Below, piece after piece: positions 55,578 through 64,000 of a DNA stretch of 64,000 bases. Source of the stretch: Ceratobasidium sp. AG-K (lineage: Eukaryota > Basidiomycota > Agaricomycetes > Cantharellales > Ceratobasidiaceae); assembly GCA_037039685.1 (NCBI GenBank), contig JAWNGF010000008.1:2232001-2296000 (forward strand). The letters are read 5' to 3'. The first letter of the stretch is position 1; the number at the start of each line of letters is the position of its first letter. The translations under genes were made by a program, and so were the position numbers. Below the pieces are notes generated by a model, which made no database searches, was not told the DNA's origin, and saw only the letters and a program-made list of their open reading frames with translations.

Positions 55578-57512
55578 ATGTCCACAAACAACTCCACACC
55601 CATTGAACAAGGATTACATGAAGACTTGGTCTCAAGGCCCGCGTCCACCACAAGCATACAAAGAGGCCCTAGTAGAGCAGCTAGACCAGCCTCATTGTTC
55701 AGCAAAGGCGCACTCGCACACGCACAAGCAGGGGGCCCAGCCCCATCAAGAATTCCTAGCCAAAGTACAGTACCAGGAACATTCCAACCGGAAGTATCAT
55801 TAGTCAAAGAACACTCCCAAGAAGAAAATCAAGAACCTGGCAACAAAACCTATGTACCAGAACATGAAGTAATCACCATTACTTCAGAAGAAAGAATGCC
55901 TTGTTGAGGATTCGGGTTTGGCTATTTTTCTCCCCAACCTGAGCCCCATGGAGGGGTCTCCCTAGTTTCAATTTGCCTGCCACCCACACCACAAATTCCC
56001 CGTATCTCGGGAACAATCACCAGCATGGGTCCTATCCCTTTGTCTATACCTGAGAGACCACAACCATTGGCAACCCCAGCAGCAGGACCCTTGGCTGACC
56101 CATGACCTAGTAGCAATAGTTCTTCTAGTATACAAAGAACTGCCATCCAGAACCTAGATGAACTAGACAACCTCCTGATCAGATGCCACAACGCAACTCT
56201 AAGAGTCATTGAGGGACTAAGAATTGGTCTTACTCAAAGAATCACTGGGCTTGAGCAAGAAGCTAGAGTACTAGCAAACAACCAAGAAATTTTCAACAAC
56301 ACAATCAGGGGAATACAACAGTCCCTTACAGATATTCTCAATTCCACCTGTAATGCTGAACATAACACCTACCTCATGGGAAGAGAGGTGGACACTGTCC
56401 AGAATGAAGTCACAAACACACAAGGACTTGTAACAAATGTACAACAAGACATTGACACTACACGTCAAGGACAGCTTCAGTGGAACAAAGCAGTGACTCA
56501 AGGAATCAAGCAAGTCAGGGAAGGATTCACAACATTGAACAATCAAGTAGCAACCATAGAACAATCCATTAGCAACCTAAGGGAAGAAGTCAATGAAACC
56601 TCACTACATGCACCCACCAAATGATCCACACCAGAAGCCAAATCTACAAGAATCAATGATCTAGAAGGAAGACTGCAGCGCCTGATCAGCTTCCAAGATG
56701 GAGGCTCACCAAGACGTCCCAAGGTCACTAGACCAGAAGCATTTGATGGGAAGAAAGGAGAAGGGGCAGAAATGTTCATCACCCAGATAGAAAGTTACTT
56801 TGTCAGGTTGGGTGACCAATACAGTTCTGGACAAGAACAGATTAGAGAAGCATTAGCCAATTTCAAATTGGATAACCAGTCAGCTACACATTGGGCACAG
56901 GTGTTACTTTGATCCATGAACAATGGAGTTCCAGACCCGAACCTAAGGTCATGGGAAACATTCAAGACACACTTCATGGAGCAATTCAGTGACCCCAACA
57001 AGAAAGCCAAGGCAGAGGCCAATATCCAAAAAAGCAAACAGATCAACTTGGCGGCCAATTATGCAACAGAATTCCACTTTCACATGGTTGATGTGAATTG
57101 GGGAGAAGAAGCCCTTATCAATCAATTCAAGGAAGGACTCAAGCCAGAAATCAAAACAGAATTAGCACAATTTGAACTCTCCCTTATCAACAAGGATGGA
57201 ACCGAAAGGCGCCTTAACCTTAATCAATGGATCACTATTGCAATTTCTAATGATCAGAAATTACAACAAATCAAGAGCTCTACTGGAAAGAAAACTTCTC
57301 AATCTACCACTACCAGCCAGACCACTACAAAACGGTTGCCAGACAACGCATACAAGGCAAGGATGGCGTCAAACCGTCGTCTAAAGTGTGGACAAGAAGG
57401 ACACCATTCACTCAAATGCTTGTCCAAGGAATGGATAACAACTGAACCCAATGTAAAAGGAAGAGAGGCAACAATCATAGAAGAATTGGGAAAAGAAGGG
57501 GTCTCCCTCTAA
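55578..57512 (+). pseudogene. gag: Element I gag
   Basis: Start MSTNNSTPIEQG at 55578; one frame to TAA 57510 with four TGA stops (about 55905, 56104, 56622, 56911), all CGA-compatible. A disordered N-terminus, then a long coiled-coil-like segment (LGREVDTVQNEVTNTQGL-type, VREGFTTLNNQVATIEQSI, NDLEGRLQRLISF). The capsid starts RPEAFDGKKGEGAEMFITQI. Nucleocapsid RLKCGQEGHHSLKC lacks the first Cys of the CCHC knuckle (Arg in its place). The stop follows a slippery heptamer. Confidence 0.85.
57488..57494 (+). promoter_or_regulatory. Putative -1 frameshift site of I (G GGA AAA)
   Basis: Gag frame TTG GGA AAA GAA GGG GTC TCC CTC TAA: heptamer G-GGA-AAA five codons before the stop. The -1 frame is open from here to the protease. 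Confidence 0.6.
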
Positions 57513-60500
57513 CTGTGTGTGGAGAGACCAAAGGACCGGCAATGTACTTTAGAGCAAACAAAGAATCCACAATTGTTTACAGCTATGTTGCCAGAATCAC
57601 AGACCCGATCGCCACTCTTATTGACTCTGGAGCCTCCCAAAATTTTGTGGATATTGCTTGGGCCAGGAAAAATAACATTGCCTTGAGTGAGCTCCCGTCC
57701 CTCAAAAAGTCATTGGAATACAAGGAAAGGAGCTAGCCCACACTATCCGCTTCAAAGCACATATGGAGATAACAGTCAAAGGAAAAACATTTAAAGAAGA
57801 ATTCTTTGCCATGCCTACCAGCAACACAAACAGGATCCTAGGACTTTCCTGGCTAGAAACTGTGAACCCTAGCATTGATTGGAAGCAAAAGAGCATCTCT
57901 TGGAGAAACAAAGAAGTCCATGGAAGAGAAGGAACCTTAGACCTTATTCCAGAAGAACTGAAGGAGTTTGAGGACGTTTTTAGCAAAGAAAAATTCAAAC
58001 GCATTCCAGATCACTGTCCTTACAACTGTGCTATCAATTTTAAGGAAGGTGTGGAACTTCCAAAGCCAGCAAGACCTATACCTTTATCCCTGGCCAAATC
58101 CATTGTGATGAGAGAGTACCTTGACAAAGAACTGGCTGCAGGGAAAATCAGGCCTAGCAAATCCCCAATAGCGTCAGCATTTTTTTTTGTCAAAAAACCA
58201 GGCCCACTGGGGGGACTACAACTGGTACAAGACCTACAACCTGTTAACGCCATCACAAAGGACGACAGATTCCCTATGCCCCTCATGGAAGACCTGCTTG
58301 ACAAAATAAAGGACACAAAAATCTTCTTGAAAATCGACCTAAGGATGGGGTTCAATAACATCCGCATCAGAGAAGGAGACAAATGGAAGGCCACATTCAG
58401 GACAAAGGAAGGACTATTTGAATATGTCGTCATGCCGTTTGGACTAAAAAACGCACCAGCCACATTTCAATGATATATGAATCACATCTTCCACAACAAA
58501 ATCAATTTGTGTGTCATTGTTTATATTGACAACATCCTTGTCTTTTCAAAAACCCGTTCTCAACATGTGGTGGACCTACAAGAAGTACTCCAAATCCTGA
58601 AGGAAAGCAACCTCTTTGCAAAACTGCCAAAATGCAAGTTCTTTGTCACAGAACTCATTTACACAGGACTGAAGATCAGCAAGGAAGGTATATCCATGGA
58701 CAAAGTAAAATCAAGGCCATAAAGGAATGGAAGGAACCAAAGACGGTGAAGCAAGTGCAAGCATTCCTAGGTTTTGCAAACTTCTATAGAAGATTTGTAC
58801 CCAGTTTCTCCACAATTGCTAAACCCCTCACAGGATTGACACAAAAGGGTCTCCCATGGAAATGGGGGAACAAAGAACAGAAGGCTTTTGAGGGTATCAA
58901 GGAAATGATTTGCAAGGATCCTGTACTCTGGCACCCCAATCCAAAAAAGCCATTTTTCCTCAAAACCAACGTGAGTGGAGTAGCAATGGGGGCAATACTG
59001 TCCCAGAGACAAGAGGACGGAAGGCTACATCCAATTGCGTTCCTTTCCAAATCCTTCAACCCGGCACAAATGAACTATGATGTCCACAATAAGGAACTTA
59101 TGGCAATCATTGACGCGCTTACACATTGGAGGCTTTACCTAGAAGGGACAAAAGAGGAAATCACAACATACACAGACCACAGAAACCTCCAGTTCTGGAA
59201 AGACGCAAAAACATTCAATCGGAGACACACATGCTGGCACCAAATACTTGCTTCTTACAACTTTGTGATTGTTTACCGGCCAGGAATCCTCTCGCAAAAA
59301 CCTGACTTACTGTCTAGAAGGGCCGACCATGCCAAAATTCCATCAGCAGAACAAGTCATGATCACCAACAAAAGATTCCGAGGCTTCACTGGAGGATTCA
59401 AGGAAGACATCATTAGTGATATTATTGAAGCGCAACAAGAAGATCCTAGTCTACATGGAGTAATTGAACTCTGTGAAAAGAAGGAATCACTACCTAGGAG
59501 TATTCTGTCCAGTGTCAAGGATTACAAACTACACAAAGGACTACTGTGGTACAAAGGAAAGTGAGTAGTTCCGGAAGACAAGGATTGCCGTTTATCAGTA
59601 TTAAGGCTGCATCATGACTCACCTATCGCTGATCACCAAGGACATGCAAGAACCCTGGAACTTGTTTCAAGACACTACTACCGGCCAGGAATGAAGCAAA
59701 GTGTCAACAAATACGTAGACTCATGCAAACAGTGTCAAAGAGCAAAGGGTACAAGATTGCAAGCTCCTTTGAAACTGTTACAAATTGCAAATGAGCCATG
59801 GGAGGATATAGCATACAAATTTATTGTAAAACTCCCTAAATCAAAGGGAATGGACAGCATTCTTGTTGTAGTGGACAGATTCTCCAGGATGGCACACTTC
59901 ATACCTTGCAGGGAGTCGCACAAGGCAAACAAACTAGCAGAATTATTCCTGAGCAACGTCTGGAAACTCCACGGATTTCCAAAAAGCACTGTATTGGACC
60001 AAGGAAGCACTTTTAACAGCAAACTGCTGAAAGCGATCTATGAGAGAATCGGGGTCTCACCTGCTTTTAGTACTGCATACCACCCTCAAACTGACGGAAT
60101 TACAGAACAAATCAACCAATGGCTAGAAGCATGGCTACACACCTTCATCAATCACCACCAGGACAATTGGGTGGAATTACTGCCTTCCGCCAAATTCTGT
60201 TACAACATGCACAAGCACAGGGTAACAGGAAAAAGCCCTTTTGAACTTGTCTATGGAAAGGAACCTTTATGGAATGTATCAAGCATAGCAACAGAAGTTC
60301 CTGAAGCAAACACGGTAACAACAAGATGGGAGGAGGCTAGGAAAGAGGCTAGCGCTGCTATGGAACTACATCAAATATGGGAAGAAAACATTAAGGAGGA
60401 GTACCAGGAAGGAGATCCCGTATGGTTGTTTGGACCAGACATCAAATTGAACAGACTGTCCTAGAAACTAGATAGCAAAAAGTTTGGACCCTTCCCTGTG

Positions 60501-60778
60501 AAAAGAAGAATATCTTCTCATGCTTACAAGCTGGATCTTCCACCCACTATGAAGAAGCACCTGGTATTCCATATTGACCTTCTAAGTCAGTACAAGGTTG
60601 ACAAGGAATTCAATCAGAACCAACTGCGTCCTCCACCAATTGTCATGGAAGAAGGAAGCAAGGAATACAAAGTCAAGAAGATCATTGATTGGAAAATGAC
60701 AAAGAAGGGGTCTTCTATAGAATCTGATGGAAAGGATATGGAGAAGAAGATGATACAGAACAATGTGCGGAGGATGTA
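57494..60778 (+). pseudogene. pol: Element I pol: PR-RT-RNase H-integrase-chromodomain
   Basis: Protease TLIDSGASQNFVDIAWARKN intact. Frameshift near 57710. RT PIPLSLAKSIVMREYLDKEL, FLKIDLRMGFNNIRIREGDK, MPFGLKNAPATFQ, TGA near 58471, palm YIDNILVFSKT (AAC at 58531-58533). Frameshift near 58715. QVQAFLGFANFYRRFVPSFS. RNase H LKTNVSGVAMGAILSQRQE (TDAS is TNVS), TTYTDHRNLQFW. TGA near 59562. Integrase DSCKQCQRAKGTRLQ, VVVDRFSRMAHF, VLDQGSTFNSKL, TDGITEQINQW: DDE kept. C-domain FGPFPVKRRISSHAYKLDLP after a TAG near 60462. Chromodomain from KKIIDWKMTKKG with a frameshift near 60705 (then KGYGEEDDTEQC). Confidence 0.9.
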
Positions 60779-60960
60779 GGGCACCTGACTGAAATAGTGC
60801 AGAAGTTTCTGAGGAAACACCCTGAAGCCCCAACACCTGCAAACCTCAAAGGAAGGATAAAAGGCAGAGTAGCAAGAGAGGAGGAACCCATCTGCAAAAC
60901 TTGCAACTACTCCAAAGCCCACACTTCACTCTACGCTTTAAATCTTTTTTGCTCTCCACA

Positions 60961-61722
60961 ATGCCCACTGTCACCCATTCCATCATTGCCAACAACCTCA
61001 TCCGCATCCTCAACGGACCAGTGTTTGCTACAGTAAGAATCCTTGACGCTGGGGCCGCCCTCTATGTCTTCAAGAGGTTGCAGCAAGGCTTGGGAAGAAT
61101 GCACTTCAGGGCGTCAGATGACATCCTACACTCAGACCTGGGAGAATTCCAGTGGGTCGGCAAGAAATGGCCGACAAAAATGCAGCTGGCAAGGAAGGAC
61201 ATCTTTGTTTGCCAAGGATGCGCCGCGTTCCAAGTCTCGGAGGTTGTCCTCCTGTCCACCCATATGCTCGGAGTTGTCGAGTGGGGGCAAGAAGGGGCAT
61301 AGTTGAGCAAATGGGTACCAGGTAACAAGGGGAGACCACCAATGCTCCAACCCAGGTGGAACAATGCTTGGGATGCCAACTACAAAAGGGACCTGAGCAA
61401 TTGGAGGATGGAGAGGGGTAGATACCAGAAGGAGCAGTTCAAATGGTTGCCATACTGGTGGAGAAAGGAGGAGACAGACGTGTCGGCATGGGAGGAACAG
61501 GAACCAGATGTGCGACAGTGGGATGAGGAGTTTGTGGAAGCCCAGAAGAGGGTGTTGGACTGGTCCAAGGTGGACTGGACAAAAGAGGAGACTTGGGAGG
61601 AATGGGAGAAGTTGTTGGACGAACCAGGTAACACTGTGTTCAACCCCATCGACCTAACCTTGGAGGAGGACAAGGGGCTTGAGGACTATATGCTGCGCAA
61701 AGGGAAGGATTGCGCAGTATAG
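60961..61722 (+). pseudogene. Element I accessory 3' ORF, one in-frame TAG
   Basis: ATG 60961 (MPTVTHSIIANNLIRI) to TAG 61720; 253 codons with a single TAG at 61300 (CAG-compatible). Starts ~180 bp after the pol stop and ends 32 bp before the polypurine tract. Homologous along its length to the E1 ORF at 26741-25902: AALYVFKRLQQGLG, GEFQWVGKKWP, IFVCQGCAAFQVSEVV, RYQKEQFKWLPYWW, VRQWDEEFVEAQ, NTVFNPIDLTLEED. Acidic, very Trp-rich, a single CxxC, no membrane segment. Function unknown. Keeping one frame here while pol next to it has three frameshifts suggests the ORF was under selection until recently. Confidence 0.75.
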
Positions 61723-61754
61723 TGAGTCCATTTGAGTCCCCCAAACGGACTCTT

Positions 61755-61763
61755 AGGGGGGAG
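61755..61763 (+). other. Element I polypurine tract
   Basis: AGGGGGGAG followed by TAA and the LTR start TGTTGTGAGCC. Confidence 0.8.
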
Positions 61764-61766
61764 TAA

Positions 61767-62234
61767 TGTTGTGAGCCAGCTCTCTCCATTGGACTTGCCT
61801 GGCGTCTTGCTTGTCTGCTCTCATGTGCGTTGTTCTGTTTATGTGTTGTTTTTCTTTTCCTGTGCCATGTTGCCACATTCTTGTGGTTGTTCTGTTACAT
61901 TGTGTAACGTGGCTGTGCTTTGTACAAGTCATGACTGCCTGCACAGCATGACTCACTTGGACACTCCTGACTGGCTTGTATTTATGACTTGTGTGGCTGT
62001 GTCTTGTATGACTTGGTCTCTGTCTGAATATATATTGAGGACCAACAAGCCTGGTAAACCCAGCTTGTTTTGTCTTGACAAAACATCCCTTTTGAGCGAC
62101 ACTTAGAACCACCCCTACCCTTTAGAGCCTACAGACACTTAAGTGTGTTGCGGTTCAAGAGGTCACTTAGGTCTTAGTGCCGTGCACTCTCCCTTGTGGC
62201 TTGTCTCATAGCCGCCAAGAAGTAGCTTACAACA
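61767..62234 (+). repeat. Element I 3' LTR
   Basis: TGTTGTGAGCC...GCTTACAACA, 468 bp, TATA-like box near 62029. Confidence 0.95.
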
Positions 62235-62392
62235 GTTGAGTAAATGTGATAAACAAGCCAATGTGTTGTTGAAAATTTCCTGCATCTCATTCAGGGTTGT
62301 GATGGTTTGTTGGGCCACTGGAACGCCCAGAACTTGTTCAAGTGTTTTGTCTTCTATTTGTCCTGGTCCTGATCTTTCCAAATCTGCCATCA
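62235..62392 (-). pseudogene. gag: Element J gag segment between I and an LTR
   Basis: Open minus-strand frame MADLERSGPGQIEDKTLEQ, VAQQTITTLNEMQEIFNNTL, ACLSHLLN, cut at the GTTGA target of element I. Upstream it continues in frame with 63394-63510 (INLPELT) across the LTR insertion. Confidence 0.6.
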
Positions 62393-63393
62393 TGTTGCAA
62401 CCTCCTTGCAAGACTACTAAGTTGGACTTGGTGGAGAGCAACTAAAGCCTAAGGTAGCCTAAGGTGTGCTGCACTGAGCACACACTTGGGACTTAGAGGT
62501 AGGGAGCCAAAGTGAGGGTGAATGACAAGGCAAATAAGCTGGGGATTACCATGCTTGTGGGGCCTCTATATATATGCAGAAAGACAGTGAGTCATGTCAG
62601 TGCCATAAACTGAGTCATGCACAACAAACAAATCAGGAGCATCCATGAGTCATGTGCAGTAAGGCAACATAACTACAAAAAGTGCAGGTGGTGTTACATG
62701 ATGGCAATGGCTAACTACAAGGTTGTGGCTAGTAACAAGGGGAACATGTCATGAGCCTTGCTCCTGACAATGGTCTGTATGCTGCGCCTTCATTGCTTGT
62801 GTGCTGCCTTTGTTATTGTGTTTGTTGTTTTCCCCCTGTTGTGTGCTTGCTTGCTGCCATGTAGTTTGTTTTGTTGTTTGCTCCTTTGTTATTTGCTTCT
62901 CTTGCTTAGCCTTTGTTCACATGGATTATTGGCATGTAATCTCTGCTCTATGATTTTTCTGGAGTGCTGCACATTGATCCCCATGTGCTCCACACTCTTC
63001 TGGTTCTGATGTTCCTTTCATGCTCCTTTTGGACTGTTGTGCTTTCCCCATGTAGATGGTGCTTCCCTTCTTCTGCTTTCTATAAAAGATGCAAGGGAAA
63101 TTGTCCTGGAATCCCAAGAACAATTTACCTTGTCATTCACACACTCAACTTTGCCCTGAGGAGGTTATCCAATGTCTTTTGGAGCCTCTCAGTGGTTATT
63201 TGGTGTAAGAGCTGCTCATAAGTCTTCAACAACCCAATTCTGACTGGGTTGTGACAGAACACTGCAGAGGAAAGGAGAAAACAAAGCAACAGGCTGAGCC
63301 ACTTAACTTGCAATGGTGTGCCACAAGATCCATACACCACACAAAATGTGGGAGAGGGCAAACACAAGTCCTTGTGGAGTGTAGCTCACAACA
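62393..63393 (-). repeat. Solo LTR of the E1 family in J gag, split by LTR-A
   Basis: Two parts, 62393-62746 and 63262-63393, 486 bp together, the same length as the E1 LTRs and similar throughout (TGTTGCAACCTCC..., GGTGAATGACAAGGCAAA, ...GCTCACAACA). Flanks CATCA (62388-62392) and CATTG (63394-63398) differ at two bases but both derive from CATCG by one CpG change each. Removing the LTR restores an open J gag frame. Confidence 0.85.
62747..63256 (+). repeat. Solo LTR-A inside the E1-family solo LTR, TSD GAACA
   Basis: 510 bp, TGTCATGAGCC...GGTTGTGACA, perfect repeats GAACA at 62742-62746 and 63257-63261. Confidence 0.95.
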
Positions 63394-63750
63394 CATTGTA
63401 AGTTCTGGAAGGTTTATTAATCCCATGGATGGAATTGCTGCTGGATGGGGTCTTGGAGTTTGTTCCTGTGGTCTTAAGGGATTGGTCCATCCCTTGTTTG
63501 GCTGAGCCATTTGAGTGGGATCTCCTCTTGATTCTAGAAAAGCAATGGATTTGCCTTTGTAGGACTGTTCCTTGGATGAACCTGATGTCAAGTAGAAATT
63601 GATTGCCAAAAGAATAAGGTTCAAACACTTGATGGGGTATCTGAGTGCATGGGAATGCAAAAACCAATGGTTGCCCAAGTTGCCACAAGACCTTTGAGGG
63701 TGCTATGATGACAATTGACTGTTTCCTTGTGGGATGATCCTGCTTTGCAA
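63394..63750 (-). pseudogene. gag: Element J leader and gag start
   Basis: Minus-strand frame open from 63678 (MGNHWFLHSHALRYPIK); a second ATG at 63510 (MAQPNKGWTNPLRPQEQTP) is a more gag-like start. It leads through IPSMGLINLPELT into the segment at 62392. The left edge is the solo-LTR target; the right edge is the LTR-C family LTR at 63751, so 63520-63750 is leader. Confidence 0.5.
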
Positions 63751-64000
63751 TGTTGCAACCCAACACTATGATGGTTGCTAACTGTACCTGTATGTGTGCA
63801 GGTCCAAGCTCTGGAGAGACTTGGCACCTGAAGAGCTGTGAACAGTAGACTGTGAATGGCACTAAGGCTTGAGGATCCAAGGTAACCCTGAGGGAAACAC
63901 AGTGAGGAACTGTTTGTTGGGGAAAATGATGAGGCAAAACAAGATGGGGATACCATGCTTGTTGTCACCTCATTATATATTCAGCAAAGGTGTGAGTCAT
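63751..64000 (-). repeat. 5' LTR of element J (LTR-C family), cut by window end
   Basis: Plus-strand reading TGTTGCAACCC... to the window edge. It is the reverse of LTR-C at 15664-16089 plus 23552-23621, with the shared TGAATATATAATGAGG box near 63975. J gag starts ~240 bp to its left in the same orientation, so it acts as the J 5' LTR. TTGCAAAGCAGG follows the LTR (element sense) as likely primer-binding site. Confidence 0.75.

Larger units (their letters stand above)
55089..62234 (+). mobile_element. Element I: full-length Ty3/Gypsy chromovirus, TSD GTTGA
   Basis: 7,146 bp, both LTRs 468 bp, perfect repeats GTTGA at 55084-55088 and 62235-62239. Order: 5' LTR, gag, pol, 3' ORF, polypurine tract, 3' LTR. 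By eye the LTRs differ at about 20 positions (4.3%), 18 of them transitions at former CpG. Same lineage as E1 in gag, pol and 3' ORF. Confidence 0.95.

Overview
The window reads as transposon-dense heterochromatin of a filamentous basidiomycete (Rhizoctonia/Ceratobasidium-like by general resemblance only; no host marker gene is present). The fungal call rests on chromodomain-bearing Ty3/Gypsy elements of the Tf2-like type, short GT...AG introns (about 44-62 nt) in one DNA transposon, and the lack of any other gene class. Essentially all of the 64 kb is mobile DNA. I found no convincing host gene, tRNA or rRNA.

Layout. 1-11.6 kb: graveyard of one Ty3/Gypsy family (called LTR-A here). It holds the 3' end of one copy, several gag/PR/RT relics and many solo LTRs with exact 5-bp target duplications (TSDs), including a solo LTR inside a solo LTR. 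11.6-24.8 kb: a minus-strand LTR-A element (N) whose gag is split by a solo LTR (LTR-C, TSD CAGAG). That LTR is itself split by a 7.45-kb DNA transposon (O) with short TIRs, subterminal repeats, tandem ~330-bp repeats and an intron-containing Ulp1-like protease gene. 24.8-35.0 kb: plus-strand pol (F) split by a full-length 7.76-kb minus-strand element (E1, TSD AATGA). 35.0-41.6 kb: plus-strand element H. 41.6-49.6 kb: minus-strand element K, the least decayed, whose right LTR is split by a 1,171-bp solo LTR (L, TSD GTTAA). 49.7-64 kb: minus-strand element J of another lineage, split by a Tc1/mariner element, two LTR-A solo LTRs (one nested inside a third solo LTR, of the E1 family) and a full-length 7.15-kb element I (TSD GTTGA).

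How the genes work together. Each Ty3/Gypsy element has gag (capsid/nucleocapsid), then pol (protease, reverse transcriptase, RNase H, integrase with a C-terminal chromodomain) and a polypurine tract next to the 3' LTR. In E1, H and I pol lies in the -1 frame of gag, and the same heptamer G-GGA-AAA sits just before the gag stop, suggesting programmed -1 frameshifting. E1 and I carry an additional homologous ORF between the chromodomain and the 3' LTR. LTR-A and H carry other ORFs in the same place; K carries none, but has a coiled-coil ORF upstream of gag.

Decay pattern. In-frame stops are nearly all TGA or TAG reachable by one C-to-T change (CGA to TGA, CAG to TAG). Several catalytic Asp codons are Asn through CG-to-CA. 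In the two intact LTR pairs most transitions, including twelve paired CA/TG differences, sit at former CpG sites. This points to CpG-directed mutation (methylation/deamination or a RIP-like process). All alignments were done by eye; counts may be off by a few.
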